A DNA stretch of 64,000 bases, from NCBI RefSeq assembly GCF_002858765.1, contig NZ_PJRP01000001.1, forward strand, positions 691,366 through 755,365. Reading direction: 5' to 3'. Below are positions 9,268 through 18,707 of the stretch, piece by piece (position 1 is the first letter of the stretch; every line of letters starts with the position of its first letter). The notes beneath the pieces were generated by a model. The model ran no database searches. It had not been told where the DNA came from and saw only the letters and a program-made list of their open reading frames with translations. The DNA is from Cupriavidus pauculus (GTDB lineage Bacteria; Pseudomonadota; Gammaproteobacteria; Burkholderiales; Burkholderiaceae). Position numbers and translations under genes: made by a program.

Positions 9268-9298
9268 AACCGCACGATTGCTCGTGCGGTTTTTTTTC
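9268..9298 (+). terminator. Terminator of rplM-rpsI
   Basis: ACCGCACGA / TCGTGCGGT stem with a four-base loop and a run of T residues. Confidence 0.85.
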
Positions 9299-9462
9299 GC
9301 CTGTACTCCGTGCAGCCCGCCCGCGGAATCGTCCCAAGCCTGATGCACGCTTGCCATTTCTTACACTTTTCATTCGCGCAATGATCACCCGGCGATACAA
9401 TCACGGGCCTGCAGATCGGGGGAATAGACGATGGGTCACAGAAATTCCGGACGGATGTTGCG

Positions 9463-10218
9463 ATGGGGGTGAAGTACCGGCCGCTGCGGCCACGCGGCAG
9501 GCTGCGGGCAGGGCGGGCCATTGTTCGGACGTACCGGCCATGGCGAAGCTGGCTGTTCGTTGCTGTGTTGGTGGGCGTGGTTGGAGCGGTGGCGGGTGTG
9601 GCAGCGTATGAGGCTGGGCGCCGTTCGGCGGCACCGCGCGGCACCGATGCCGACCTGGTTGCGGCACATGACCGCTTGCGCCAGCAGTTTGCCGACGTGT
9701 CCACTGAACGCGACAGCCTGCGGCAGAGCGCCAACACGGCCGAGGCCCAGTTGAAAATGGCGCATACAGCACATGAGCGGATGGCCGAGCAGGTCAAGTC
9801 GGCCCAGGCCGAGGTGGCTCAGCTGAAAGAGGACCTGGGATTCTTCGAGTCCCTGCTACCCGCCACGGGAGACACGTCCGGTATTCACGTACGCAGCTTC
9901 CGGGTTGCCCTGGATGAAACGCAGCCCCGTGCGTTGCACTATCGGCTGCTGATCATGCAGGGCGGGTCAAAGGCGTTTGTGGAGCAGCCCGAATTTAAGG
10001 GTGATGTGCAATTCACAATCTCGGCAAATCGACATGACAAGCCGTTAACCTTGACGTTGCCGCAGCCGGGCGATGCGCCGCTGCCGGCAATCCGGCTGAC
10101 GCACTACCAACGCATCGAGGGCGACCTGGCGATTCCGCAGGACGCCGAAGTCCGCGCCGTATCGGTTCGCATCGTCCAGAACGGCCAGGTCCGGACCACG
10201 CAGACCGCAACGCCGTAG
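9463..10218 (+). CDS. Membrane-anchored coiled-coil protein, probable DUF6776
   Basis: Protein of 251 residues with a basic N-terminus, one transmembrane segment (about residues 30-50, rich in V, A and G) and then a predicted coiled coil (about 60-130, many E, Q, A, R heptad-like residues). The C-terminal 110 residues look like a beta-rich periplasmic domain. Homologues of this layout are known as DUF6776; no function is known. It sits 23 bases before a bactofilin gene, so a shared role in envelope organisation is plausible but only inferred from position. Confidence 0.6.
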   Translation: MGVKYRPLRPRGRLRAGRAIVRTYRPWRSWLFVAVLVGVVGAVAGVAAYEAGRRSAAPRGTDADLVAAHDRLRQQFADVSTERDSLRQSANTAEAQLKMAHTAHERMAEQVKSAQAEVAQLKEDLGFFESLLPATGDTSGIHVRSFRVALDETQPRALHYRLLIMQGGSKAFVEQPEFKGDVQFTISANRHDKPLTLTLPQPGDAPLPAIRLTHYQRIEGDLAIPQDAEVRAVSVRIVQNGQVRTTQTATP

Positions 10219-10241
10219 TACGCGCAAAGAGGGAGTACAAC

Positions 10242-10730
10242 ATGCTGTTTTCTAAGAAGAAGGGCCTGTCCATCGACACGCTGGTAGGGCAGGACGCCAC
10301 CATCGAAGGCGATGTGACCTTTTCCGGGGGATTGCGGCTGGACGGTCGCGTGCGCGGCAATGTCGTGGCTGCAGACGGCAAGTCGAGCATGCTGGTGATC
10401 AGCGAGAAAGGCGTGGTCGAAGGCGAGGTGCGGGTGGATCATCTGATCCTGAACGGCACCGTGACCGGCCCGGTCCATGCCGCCGAGTTGCTCGAACTGC
10501 AACCCCATGCGCGCGTCTACGGCGAAGTGCGTTATGCGGCGCTCGAAATGCATCAGGGAGCGATTGTGGAAGGCCGGCTGGTGCCGCTGGTGCAAGGTGA
10601 AATTCGCGCCTTGCCGAACCATGTACAGCCGACCGAGGTCAAGGAAGAGCAGAAGACGGCCGAAGAAGTGAAGCCGGAGGCCGATACGGTCGGCGAGAAG
10701 GCGCCGGATGGCGCCAGTGTGACGGCCTGA
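10242..10730 (+). CDS. Bactofilin (polymer-forming cytoskeletal protein)
   Basis: Bactofilin of 162 residues. The central region (about 14-120) has the repeating beta-helix pattern of the DUF583 family, for example IEGDVTFSGGLRLDGRVRGNV and VVEGEVRVDHLILNGTVTGPV. It is preceded by a short N-terminal tail starting MLFSKKKG and followed by a disordered E/K-rich C-terminus. Bactofilins polymerise without nucleotides and scaffold cell-wall or polar proteins. A GAGGGAG ribosome binding site precedes the ATG. Confidence 0.88.
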   Translation: MLFSKKKGLSIDTLVGQDATIEGDVTFSGGLRLDGRVRGNVVAADGKSSMLVISEKGVVEGEVRVDHLILNGTVTGPVHAAELLELQPHARVYGEVRYAALEMHQGAIVEGRLVPLVQGEIRALPNHVQPTEVKEEQKTAEEVKPEADTVGEKAPDGASVTA

Positions 10731-10829
10731 AGTGGCCCAAACGTCCAGAGCCCCTTGAAAACAAAGGGCTTCGGCACGATTTGTGAGTAGCGCTTAGAAT
10801 ACGGGCGTATCTAACCAGGAGAATTCCCC

Positions 10830-11198
10830 ATGAACGCAGTCGCAGAGGCACCTGTTACCGAGGAAATGCCGGCACCGTTCGTCTTTACCGATAGCGCCGC
10901 CGACAAGGTCAAGCAGCTGATCGAGGAAGAAGGCAATGCCGAGCTGAAGCTGCGCGTGTTCGTGCAGGGCGGCGGTTGCTCCGGCTTCCAGTACGGCTTC
11001 ACGTTCGATGAAGACGTCAATGAAGACGACACCACGCTGGTCAAGAATGGCGTTACGCTTCTGATCGATTCGATGAGCTACCAGTACCTGGTGGGCGCCG
11101 AAATCGACTACAAGGAAGACATCAACGGCGCACAATTCGTAATCAAGAACCCGAACGCTTCGACCACCTGCGGTTGCGGCTCGTCGTTCTCGGTCTGA
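10830..11198 (+). CDS. erpA: Iron-sulfur cluster insertion protein ErpA
   Basis: A-type Fe-S carrier, 122 residues, that delivers clusters to apo-proteins, including isoprenoid enzymes in E. coli. The three cluster ligands are visible: Cys50 in [11 protein letters not shown] and Cys114/Cys116 in [18 protein letters not shown] ribosome binding site stands before the ATG at 10830. ErpA rather than IscA is favoured by the family-typical [15 protein letters not shown] start, by the DEDVNEDDT segment and by the lack of isc genes nearby. Confidence 0.93.
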   Translation: MNAVAEAPVTEEMPAPFVFTDSAADKVKQLIEEEGNAELKLRVFVQGGGCSGFQYGFTFDEDVNEDDTTLVKNGVTLLIDSMSYQYLVGAEIDYKEDINGAQFVIKNPNASTTCGCGSSFSV

Positions 11199-11214
11199 TC
11201 GATCCGATCACGCC

Positions 11215-11244
11215 AAAAAAAGCGCACCTCGGTGCGCTTTTTTT
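11215..11244. terminator. Bidirectional terminator between erpA and anmK
   Basis: AAAAAAAGCGCACC (11215-11228) pairs with GGTGCGCTTTTTTT (11231-11244). The A and T runs on both sides let it serve both convergent genes. Confidence 0.85.
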
Positions 11245-11270
11245 ATTCCCGTGGGCAACCCACCCGCCAG

Positions 11271-12404
11271 TCAGCGCGGATAGATGGCGCCCAGCACGCG
11301 CGGCCCCGCCGCACCCGTGACCGTCGGGACATTCCCCGGCGCCCGGCGCACGCACTGACGCGCCAGCCATGCAAAGGCGATGGCTTCCACCTGCGACACC
11401 GGCACCCCGAAATCTTCAGTCGTCTGCACCGTGATGCCCGGCAGTAGCCGGCCCAGCGTCGCCATCAGGTAGTCATTGCATGCGCCGCCCCCGCACACGA
11501 TCAGACGCTGCGCACTCCCGGCATGCATCTGGACGTCCTGGGCGATGGCCGTGGCCGTCAGCATGGCCAGGGTCGCCTGCACATCGGCGGCCGCGATCTG
11601 CCGGGGCAGGCTGTTCAGCACCTCTTGCAGCCAGGCCGGATGGAACAGGTCGCGCCCCGTGCTTTTAGGCGGCGGCGCGCGAAAGTAGGGCTCCGCCAGC
11701 AGGCGCGCCAGCAGGTCAGCGGCGACGTTGCCACTGGCGCCCCAGGCACCGCGATCGTCGAACGGCTGGCCGCGATGCCGCTGCACCCAGTGGTCAAGCA
11801 GCGCATTGCCGGGGCCGCAGTCGAAGCCCGTCACCGGTCGCCCGGAATGGGCGGCCGGCAGGATGCTGATATTGGAGATGCCGCCGATATTGCAGACCAC
11901 GCGCGTTTCGTCGCGGGCACCGAACAGCGCCGCATGGACGGCCGGCACCAGCGGCGCCCCCTGGCCGCCCGCGGCAATATCGCGGCTGCGGAAGTCGGCC
12001 ACGACATCGATATCGGTCAGCTCGGCCAGCAGGGCCGGATGCTGGGTCTGTCGCGTGTATCCAGTCCCGTCATACAGCCCGGGACGATGACGGATGGTCT
12101 GGCCATGCGCGCCGATGGCGGTCACGTGCCCGGGCGCGACATCGGCCAGGCGCAGAAGCTCGGCCACGCACTCGGCATAGACGCGCGCCAGCCCGTTCGC
12201 GGCCACGGCCTCCCGGTGGATTTCGTCCTCACCGGGCTGCTGCAACGCGCCGAACGCCTCGCGCAACGCCGGCGGGAACGGCGCATGCGCCGCGGCCAGT
12301 ACCGCCGGGTGCGCGCCGGAAAAATCCACCAGCACGCCGTCCGCGCCGTCCATACTGGTGCCCGACATCAGGCCGATATAGCAGTCGCTGGGCACCGTGG
12401 GCAT
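11271..12404 (-). CDS. anmK: Anhydro-N-acetylmuramic acid kinase
   Basis: Cytoplasmic kinase of 377 residues that opens and phosphorylates 1,6-anhydro-MurNAc to MurNAc-6-phosphate during peptidoglycan recycling. The family signature [10 protein letters not shown] (residues 11-20) is present, as are [22 protein letters not shown] and the C-terminal ATP-site ICGGGACN. Length is normal. It starts three bases after the stop of the upstream M23 peptidase gene, so wall cleavage and recycling genes are linked. AmgK and MurU, later steps of the same route, are encoded at about 30-32.7 kb. Confidence 0.94.
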   Translation of the reverse strand: MPTVPSDCYIGLMSGTSMDGADGVLVDFSGAHPAVLAAAHAPFPPALREAFGALQQPGEDEIHREAVAANGLARVYAECVAELLRLADVAPGHVTAIGAHGQTIRHRPGLYDGTGYTRQTQHPALLAELTDIDVVADFRSRDIAAGGQGAPLVPAVHAALFGARDETRVVCNIGGISNISILPAAHSGRPVTGFDCGPGNALLDHWVQRHRGQPFDDRGAWGASGNVAADLLARLLAEPYFRAPPPKSTGRDLFHPAWLQEVLNSLPRQIAAADVQATLAMLTATAIAQDVQMHAGSAQRLIVCGGGACNDYLMATLGRLLPGITVQTTEDFGVPVSQVEAIAFAWLARQCVRRAPGNVPTVTGAAGPRVLGAIYPR

Positions 12405-12407
12405 GGA

Positions 12408-13802
12408 TCAGTTGCTGGCGGTCAGGACGTTGTAGGTGCGCAGCATGTTGATGCGGCTCAGCATGGCGCTCGAATAGTTCAGGAATTCGGCGCGCGACTT
12501 GCCGGTGAGCGTCGGCGCTTCCATCAGCGTCGTGGTCAGTGGGTTTTGCGGCACGTCGTTATAGCGGAACTCGTAATGCAGGTGCGGCCCGGTGGCCCAG
12601 CCCGTGGAGCCCACGTAGCCAATCACCTGGCCCTGGCCCACGTGCTGCCCTTCGCGGATGCCCGCAAAGCCCGACAGGTGGGCGTAGTACGTCGAATACC
12701 CGCCCGCGTGCTGCAGCACGATGATGTTGCCGTAGCCGTTCTGCTGGCCGACAAAGTCCACCGTGCCTTCGCCCGACGCCAGCACCTTGGTGCCCTGCGG
12801 CGCGGCGAAGTCCACGCCCTTGTGCTGCGCCCACTTGTGGTGGAGCGGATGGTCGCGGCCGCCGAAACCCGACGACACGCGCGAGAACTCCACCGGCGAA
12901 CGCAGGAACGGACGCTTCATGCTGCGGCCGTCGAACGTGTAATACGCACTTGGCTCGCCGTCCTGCGGCGAGTACCAGAGCGCCTGGTACAAAGTGTTGC
13001 GGTTGATCAGCTCGATCGCCACCACGCGGCCGTTGCGCACGAATGCGCCGTCGCGGAAGCCGGCCTCGTAGACGATACGGAAGCGGTCGCCGCGCGCAAT
13101 GTCGTGGTGGAAGTCGATCACGCCGGAGAAGATCGAAATCATCTGGCTGACGACTTCGTCGGGCACGTTGGCGGCATCCATCGACTTGAAGAAGCCGTTG
13201 GTGTCGATGGCGCCCGATGCCATCTCGTAGTGCAGGTCGTTGTCGACCGTGGCGATGCGGGCCTTGTACGTGAAGTCGCCGCCTTCCTTGGCCGGCGCCA
13301 CGCGTTCGATCACCAGTTCGCGCGAGGCCCCGGCGTCGCCGCCCAGGTTGGCCTGCAGCGACACCAGCAGGTTGCTGTCGTCGATCTCGGCCTGCACGGT
13401 CTGGCCGGGATTCAGGTTGAACAGGCCACGCGCGGTGGGATTCTTGAGGATGAAGGACTGCGCGTCGGGATCTTCGACGCCAAGGCGGCGCAGCAGCGTG
13501 GCGATCGTGTCGCCGCGCTGCATGCGTTCCTGGCGCACGTAGACGCTGTTGCCGTCGACTTCGGTCAATTGTTCGAGTTGCTCGCGCACGTCGGGCATGC
13601 GCAGCGACTGCAGCACGCGCGGGGCGAGCGGATCATCGTAGGCGTTGCGGGGGGCAACGCCCATCGCAGCCGCCATGCCAAGCGTGAAGACCGTGCCGAC
13701 GGCAACGGTCAACTGCTTGCGGCGGCGCGTATGCTGGGGATTCGTAGGGTCAACAAGGACCACCAGCTCACGCGCGAAAACTTCGCGGAGACTAGACCAC
13801 AT
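12408..13802 (-). CDS. M23-family peptidoglycan endopeptidase (LytM/MepM type)
   Basis: Envelope protein of 464 residues. A basic N-terminus is followed by one membrane anchor (about residues 40-55), an OapA/LysM-like middle region and a C-terminal M23 domain. The zinc ligands are visible as His327 and Asp331 in HKGVD and His409 in GPHLHYEF. The start at 13802 (MWSSLREVF) is chosen because upstream residues look like untranslated leader. M23 enzymes cut cross-links in peptidoglycan. It lies directly before anmK and is divergent from tyrS, a common arrangement in Burkholderiales. Confidence 0.88.
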   Translation of the reverse strand: MWSSLREVFARELVVLVDPTNPQHTRRRKQLTVAVGTVFTLGMAAAMGVAPRNAYDDPLAPRVLQSLRMPDVREQLEQLTEVDGNSVYVRQERMQRGDTIATLLRRLGVEDPDAQSFILKNPTARGLFNLNPGQTVQAEIDDSNLLVSLQANLGGDAGASRELVIERVAPAKEGGDFTYKARIATVDNDLHYEMASGAIDTNGFFKSMDAANVPDEVVSQMISIFSGVIDFHHDIARGDRFRIVYEAGFRDGAFVRNGRVVAIELINRNTLYQALWYSPQDGEPSAYYTFDGRSMKRPFLRSPVEFSRVSSGFGGRDHPLHHKWAQHKGVDFAAPQGTKVLASGEGTVDFVGQQNGYGNIIVLQHAGGYSTYYAHLSGFAGIREGQHVGQGQVIGYVGSTGWATGPHLHYEFRYNDVPQNPLTTTLMEAPTLTGKSRAEFLNYSSAMLSRINMLRTYNVLTASN

Positions 13803-14018
13803 CACGTAGAATTCAAGCTTTAGGTATTGCCAAGGCCGCTGCCGCGACGATATCTCTCGTCTGCCTTCCTCCCCCGAGGTGCGGTGCGGGCGTTGTCTGA
13901 TTGCCGCCTGGAGTGGCGGTTTGCCGACGGCTGACCCGTCTGGCACGAAGCGCGGATTATACCAGAATGGCTTCGGTCGTCCGTCGCAATTTCCTTATAG
14001 ATTTCAAAGACTTACGCC

Positions 14019-15260
14019 ATGAGTGAAGTGTCCTCGGCCGCCGCGCCCAATTATCCACTTACGCCGTCGGTGATGCGCGCCCTGGAGATCACCAAGCGCG
14101 GCTGCGACGAGCTGCTGGTTGAATCCGAGTGGCTCCAGAAGCTCGCACGTAGCGAAGCCACCGGCGTGCCGCTGCGCATCAAGCTGGGCCTGGACCCCAC
14201 GGCGCCGGACATCCATCTCGGGCACACCGTGGTGCTGAACAAGCTGCGCCAGCTCCAGGACCTGGGCCACCAGGTGATCTTCCTGATCGGCGATTTCACG
14301 TCGACGATCGGTGATCCGTCCGGCCGCAATTCGACCCGCCCGCCGCTCACCCGCGAGCAGATCGAGGCCAACGCCCAGACCTACTACAAGCAGGCGAGCC
14401 TGGTGCTCGATCCGGCCAAGACCGAAATCCGCTACAACAGCGAATGGTGCGACCCACTCGGCGCGCGCGGCATGATCCAGCTGGCAGCCAAATACACGGT
14501 GGCCCGCATGATGGAGCGCGACGACTTCACCAAACGGTTCCGTTCTGGGATTCCGATTTCGGTCCATGAGTTCCTTTATCCTCTCATGCAGGGCTACGAT
14601 TCGGTGGCGCTGAAGTCCGATCTCGAACTGGGCGGCACCGACCAGAAGTTCAATCTGCTGGTGGGGCGCGAGCTGCAGAAGGAGTATGGCCAGGAATCGC
14701 AGTGCATCCTGACCATGCCGCTGCTGGTGGGCCTGGACGGCGTCGAGAAGATGTCGAAGTCCAAGAACAACTACATCGGCGTGACCGAGGCCCCGAACGA
14801 CATGTTCGGCAAGCTGATGAGCATCTCGGACGATCTGATGTGGCAGTACTTCACGCTGCTGTCGTTCCGCCCCATGAGCGAGATCGATCTCATGAAGGAA
14901 GAGATCGCGCTGGGCCGCAACCCGCGCGACTGCAAGGTGGCGCTGGCGCAGGAAATCGTCGCGCGCTTCCACAGCCAGGCCGCCGCTGAGGCCGCGCTCG
15001 AAGCCTTCAACCACCGCGCGAAGGGCGGCATTCCCGACGACATCCCGGCCGTGACGCTGGAAGGCGCCCCGCTGGGCATTGGCCAGCTGCTGAAGCTGGC
15101 CAACCTGGTGCCGTCGACGTCCGAAGCCAACCGCAATATCGAGCAGGGCGGCGTGAAGATCGATGGCGAGACCGTCAGCGACAAGGCGGTGAAGGTGGCT
15201 GCCGGCACGTATGTCGTGCAGGTGGGCAAGCGCCGCTTTGCGCGCGTGACGCTGGCCTGA
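14019..15260 (+). CDS. tyrS: Tyrosine--tRNA ligase
   Basis: Class I aminoacyl-tRNA synthetase, 413 residues. HLGH (residues 66-69) and KMSKS (244-248) form the ATP site; a C-terminal S4 RNA-binding domain occupies roughly residues 345-410. The KMSKS form together with the HLGH form marks it as the TyrZ-like subtype rather than the KFGKT subtype of E. coli TyrS. It starts a co-directional group with dtd, a PEBP-family gene and a phosphatase gene. Confidence 0.96.
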   Translation: MSEVSSAAAPNYPLTPSVMRALEITKRGCDELLVESEWLQKLARSEATGVPLRIKLGLDPTAPDIHLGHTVVLNKLRQLQDLGHQVIFLIGDFTSTIGDPSGRNSTRPPLTREQIEANAQTYYKQASLVLDPAKTEIRYNSEWCDPLGARGMIQLAAKYTVARMMERDDFTKRFRSGIPISVHEFLYPLMQGYDSVALKSDLELGGTDQKFNLLVGRELQKEYGQESQCILTMPLLVGLDGVEKMSKSKNNYIGVTEAPNDMFGKLMSISDDLMWQYFTLLSFRPMSEIDLMKEEIALGRNPRDCKVALAQEIVARFHSQAAAEAALEAFNHRAKGGIPDDIPAVTLEGAPLGIGQLLKLANLVPSTSEANRNIEQGGVKIDGETVSDKAVKVAAGTYVVQVGKRRFARVTLA

Positions 15261-15267
15261 GGCGGCG

Positions 15268-15738
15268 ATGATCGCCCTGATCCAGCGCGTATCGCAGGCG
15301 CGCGTGACCGTGGACGGCCGCACCGCCGGCGAAATCGGCGCCGGCCTGCTGGCGCTGGTCTGCGCCGAGCGCGGCGACACCGAGGCGCAGGCCGAGCGGT
15401 TGCTGGCCAAGCTGCTCTCGTACCGGGTGTTTTCCGATGCCGAGGGCAAAATGAACCTGCCGGTGCAGAACATCGACGGCCAGGGCACGGCGGGTGGCTT
15501 GCTGGTGGTATCCCAGTTCACGCTGGCTGCCGATACCAACAGCGGCACGCGCCCGAGCTTCACCCCGGCGGCAGCGCCCGAGGACGGCCGTCGGCTCTAT
15601 GATCATTTCGTGACCCGCGCGCGCGCCGCGCATCCGTCGGTGCAGACCGGCGAGTTCGGCGCCATGATGCAGGTCAGCCTGACCAACGATGGTCCCGTGA
15701 CGTTCTGGCTGCGCGTGCCGCCCGCCGGAACAACCTGA
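15268..15738 (+). CDS. dtd: D-aminoacyl-tRNA deacylase
   Basis: Proofreading enzyme of 156 residues that removes D-amino acids (and glycine from mischarged tRNA-Ala) from tRNA. The two cross-dimer motifs are present: SQFTLAAD (near residue 79) and NDGPVTFWL (near 140, the Gly-Pro motif). The start lies seven bases after the tyrS stop. Coupling to tyrS makes sense because D-Tyr-tRNA is a classic substrate. Confidence 0.95.
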   Translation: MIALIQRVSQARVTVDGRTAGEIGAGLLALVCAERGDTEAQAERLLAKLLSYRVFSDAEGKMNLPVQNIDGQGTAGGLLVVSQFTLAADTNSGTRPSFTPAAAPEDGRRLYDHFVTRARAAHPSVQTGEFGAMMQVSLTNDGPVTFWLRVPPAGTT

Positions 15739-15757
15739 CATATCGAAGGAGATCCCC

Positions 15758-16405
15758 ATGAAACTCTGGAGCAAGGCTTTTGCCGACAACGCGCCGATTC
15801 CCGGCGAGTTTGCCTTCTGCGTACCCGATGCCGCCAGCCACGTGGCGTTGTCGTCGAACCGCAACCCTGACCTGCACTGGGACGACTTCCCGGCTGGTAC
15901 CCGGTCGTTCGCGCTGATCGTTCACGATCCCGACGTGCCCAGCCAGGGCGACGACGTGAACCAGGAAGGCCGCGAGGTGCCGGCATCGCTGCCACGCGTG
16001 GACTTCTTCCACTGGGTACTGGTCGACATTCCGCCCGGCCTGAGCACGATCTCGGCCGGCACGCATAGCGATGGCGTCATTGCGCGCGGCAAGCCGGGCC
16101 CCGAGGCGCTGGTGGGTACCGCCACGGCCGGTGGCCTGCGCCATGGCCTGAACGACTACACGGGCTGGTTCGCCAACGACCCCGATATGAAGGGCGACTA
16201 CTTCGGTTACGACGGCCCGTGCCCGCCGTGGAACGATGCCATCGTGCACCACTACGTGTTCACCGTGTATGCACTCGACATCGACCGCGTGCCGGTCGAG
16301 GGCAAGTTCACCGGTGCCGACGTGCGCCGCGCGATCGAGGGCCATGTACTGGCGCAGGCCAGCTACACCGGCACCTACACGCTGAACCCGAAGCTTGTGA
16401 AGTAA
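15758..16405 (+). CDS. YbhB/YbcL-family PEBP-like protein
   Basis: Phosphatidylethanolamine-binding-protein-like protein of 215 residues. The family hallmarks are HDPDVP, the HWVLVDIP segment with its ligand-pocket His, and YDGPCPPWNDAIVHHYVF. No signal peptide is visible. An AAGGAGAT ribosome binding site precedes the ATG. The molecular role of bacterial members is unknown. It has extra residues (about 55-75) compared with E. coli YbhB. Confidence 0.85.
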   Translation: MKLWSKAFADNAPIPGEFAFCVPDAASHVALSSNRNPDLHWDDFPAGTRSFALIVHDPDVPSQGDDVNQEGREVPASLPRVDFFHWVLVDIPPGLSTISAGTHSDGVIARGKPGPEALVGTATAGGLRHGLNDYTGWFANDPDMKGDYFGYDGPCPPWNDAIVHHYVFTVYALDIDRVPVEGKFTGADVRRAIEGHVLAQASYTGTYTLNPKLVK

Positions 16406-16469
16406 CAGGTTGGCCGGACCCCGCGGCCAGCCAGAATCCGCCAAAATCCGTCGCCCCCAAGGAACCGGC

Positions 16470-17144
16470 ATGTTGCAAAGTACCGGCCCGCAGTCGCTGG
16501 CCTACACCCACCTGATCGTGATCCGCCATGGCGAGACTGCTTGGAACCGCGAAAGGCGGCTGCAGGGCCAGATCGACATTCCGCTCAATGACACGGGCCG
16601 TGCCCAGGCACGCGCGCTGGCCGAAGCCCTGACCGGCGAGCCGATCGATGCGGTGTACACCAGCGACCTGGGACGTGCGCTGGAAACGGCCACGCCGCTG
16701 GCGCAGGCGCTGGGTGTGTCCGTCCGCGCCGAGCCGCGCCTGCGCGAGCGCTGCTATGGCGAGCTTGAAGGCATGACCTACGCGGAAGTGGCGGAAAAGC
16801 GGCCCGATGACTTTGCCCGCTGGCAGGCGCGCGTGCCTGACTACGCGCCGCCGGCCGGTGAATCGCTGCGCGAATTCCACGAACGGGCGGTGGAGGTGGC
16901 GCTGTCACTGTCGCGTCGCCACCCGGGCGAACGGATCGCGCTGGTGGCGCACGGCGGCGTGCTCGATTGCCTCTATCGCGAGGCCACGGGCATGACGCTC
17001 GAGGCGCCGCGCTCGCATGAGCTGCTCAATGCCAGCGTCAACCGGCTGCGTTGCGACAGCGCCAACCTGACGCTGCTGCAATGGGCCGATGTCAGCCACC
17101 TCGAGGCACTGACACTCGATGAGGTGGATCGCCGCGTACCGTGA
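16470..17144 (+). CDS. Histidine phosphatase family protein (GpmB/CobC-like)
   Basis: Protein of 224 residues from the phosphoglycerate-mutase-like histidine phosphatase superfamily. The phospho-accepting His is in IRHGETAWN (near residue 19), the second Arg/Glu region in RERCYGELEGMTYAE and the second His in LVAHGGVLDC. These are usually phosphatases rather than true mutases; the substrate cannot be told from sequence. I chose the ATG at 16470 because it puts the RHG motif at the normal distance from the start. Confidence 0.85.
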   Translation: MLQSTGPQSLAYTHLIVIRHGETAWNRERRLQGQIDIPLNDTGRAQARALAEALTGEPIDAVYTSDLGRALETATPLAQALGVSVRAEPRLRERCYGELEGMTYAEVAEKRPDDFARWQARVPDYAPPAGESLREFHERAVEVALSLSRRHPGERIALVAHGGVLDCLYREATGMTLEAPRSHELLNASVNRLRCDSANLTLLQWADVSHLEALTLDEVDRRVP

Positions 17145-17165
17145 TGCGCGGCCCGGCCTGGCTGC

Positions 17166-17900
17166 CTACACGCGCAGCCGGAACGGCGTGAAGTTGGTGT
17201 TCCGGTCATACCAGTCCTCGTTTTCCGCCCGCTTCAGAAACCCCACCACCTTGTAGGTCACGGGGGTCATCACGACCTCCCAGCCGGTCTTGAGGATGTA
17301 CTGCGCGATGGCCACCTGGATGACCTTTTCCAGCGGCCAGATGCCGTAGAACGCAATCACGTAGAACAGCGATGAATCGACGAGCTCGCCCGCCAGGGTC
17401 GACCCGATCGTGCGCGTCCAGAGCCAGCGGCCGCCGGTCCAGAGCTTCATCTTGGCCAGGGTGTAGCTATTGGCGAAACTGCCGCAGCAGAACGCGATCA
17501 GCGATCCCAGCGCAATGCGCCAGGTGTTGCCGAACACGTCTTCCAGGCTTTTCTGGTAGTCGATCATGAACGGTGCCACGGGCATGCGCAGCACCACGAA
17601 GGCCATGAACGTGGCAAACGCCAAGGCGGCAAAGCCAGCCCACACCACGCGGCGGTCGCGGCCATAGCCGTAGACCTCGGTGAGTACGTCGCCAAAGATG
17701 TACGACACCGGGAAGAACAGCACGCCAGCGCCGAACGTGACCGGCCCGATCACCGGCAGCGTGACCTGCGCCGCCTTGGCGGCACCGATCAGGTTCGAGC
17801 ACAGCAGCACCGTGACAAAGGCCACCATCACGAGGTCGTAGTAGCGATAGACGCGCCCGGCGTGACCGGTGGTGGCGGTGGCGGCAAGTGGTTCGTGCAT
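17166..17900 (-). CDS. Queuosine precursor transporter (YhhQ family)
   Basis: Inner-membrane protein of about 244 residues with six or so hydrophobic segments. The family pattern includes VLFFPVSYIFGDVLTEVYGYG and the SSLFYVIAFYG segment. YhhQ imports preQ0/preQ1 for queuosine synthesis in E. coli. The start could be the ATG at 17900 or the one at 17909; neither has a clear ribosome binding site. It is convergent with the phosphatase gene. Confidence 0.85.
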   Translation of the reverse strand: MHEPLAATATTGHAGRVYRYYDLVMVAFVTVLLCSNLIGAAKAAQVTLPVIGPVTFGAGVLFFPVSYIFGDVLTEVYGYGRDRRVVWAGFAALAFATFMAFVVLRMPVAPFMIDYQKSLEDVFGNTWRIALGSLIAFCCGSFANSYTLAKMKLWTGGRWLWTRTIGSTLAGELVDSSLFYVIAFYGIWPLEKVIQVAIAQYILKTGWEVVMTPVTYKVVGFLKRAENEDWYDRNTNFTPFRLRV

Positions 17901-17982
17901 GGGTGGCATCCGGGGGCGCGGGCGACTGGCGTGATTCGCGCGATTATGCCAGTGGCGGCGCGAGCGCGTGGCGCGCGCATGG

Positions 17983-18004
17983 AAAAGCCCGGCCGAAGCC
18001 GGGC
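17983..18004 (-). terminator. Terminator after the SYLF lipoprotein gene
   Basis: On the minus strand GCCCGGC, a TTCG tetraloop and GCCGGGC are followed by TTTT. Confidence 0.75.
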
Positions 18005-18055
18005 GTTTCCATTTGCCGCCTTGCTGCCCCGACAGGGCGGAGCCGGCGCCAGGGG

Positions 18056-18643
18056 TCAGATGTCGAGCTTGCTGATCTTGGCACCGTTCAGCGAAACGTC
18101 GACCATCGCCCCAGCGTTGGTCTGGACGAAGGCAATGACAGGCTGCTGGGCCGTGACGGTGTCGATGGTGCCGTTGGCGCCCACCTTGGCCAGCGCCACG
18201 CTGGCATCGGCGCCGACAGTCCAGCCCTTCGACTGCACGAACTTGTTGTACGCCTCGGGCGTCATGAACATGATGATGACCGAGCGGGACTGGCCGCCGG
18301 CGGTCAGGCCGATGGAGCCCGCGATCGTACGGTAATAGCCCTGCGTGGCGCCCTTGCTGCGCAGCGCGCCATCGCCATACTCGCCACCGACCACGAGTCC
18401 CCCGGACAGCACGCGCGGGAAGATCAGGATGCCTTGCGCGCGGTTGCCCAGTTCCTGCGCGCTTTTCACCGACGAGTAGAGCCGGTTCAGCGCGCCATCG
18501 GCGCCGGCGTCGATTTCTCTGCGCTGGGCCGCCGAATCGGTGCCCGCCTTGCTGCCCGTCGTCGTGCAACCGGCAGCAAAGGTGGCCGTGGCGACCAGCA
18601 GGCCCGACCCGGCAACCCGGGTGACAAACTGACGTCGATCCAT
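18056..18643 (-). CDS. SYLF/YSC84-domain lipoprotein
   Basis: Exported protein of 195 residues. The N-terminus has an Arg-Arg pair (MDRRQFVTR) before a hydrophobic stretch and a lipobox FAAGC, so a lipid-anchored periplasmic protein, possibly Tat-exported, is predicted. The remainder is an SYLF (YSC84) domain, with ILIFPRVLSGGLVVGGEYGDG and the C-terminal VDVSLNGAKI strand. Eukaryotic SYLF domains bind phosphoinositides; the bacterial role is unknown. A CAGGAG ribosome binding site precedes the ATG. Confidence 0.85.
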   Translation of the reverse strand: MDRRQFVTRVAGSGLLVATATFAAGCTTTGSKAGTDSAAQRREIDAGADGALNRLYSSVKSAQELGNRAQGILIFPRVLSGGLVVGGEYGDGALRSKGATQGYYRTIAGSIGLTAGGQSRSVIIMFMTPEAYNKFVQSKGWTVGADASVALAKVGANGTIDTVTAQQPVIAFVQTNAGAMVDVSLNGAKISKLDI

Positions 18644-18707
18644 GTGTTGTTCTCCTGGAGGGGAAAGGTACTGCGTCAGAGGCGATGCGGCAGGGTTGCC
18701 GGACCGG

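Noticed and set aside
11523..13823. Plus-strand open frame of 766 codons opposite anmK and the M23 peptidase
   Set aside because: Both opposite genes have family motifs; this frame has none and no ribosome binding site of note.
14050..14060. TTATCCACTT as a DnaA box/origin
   Set aside because: A single imperfect match inside the tyrS coding sequence with no cluster or AT-rich unwinding region.
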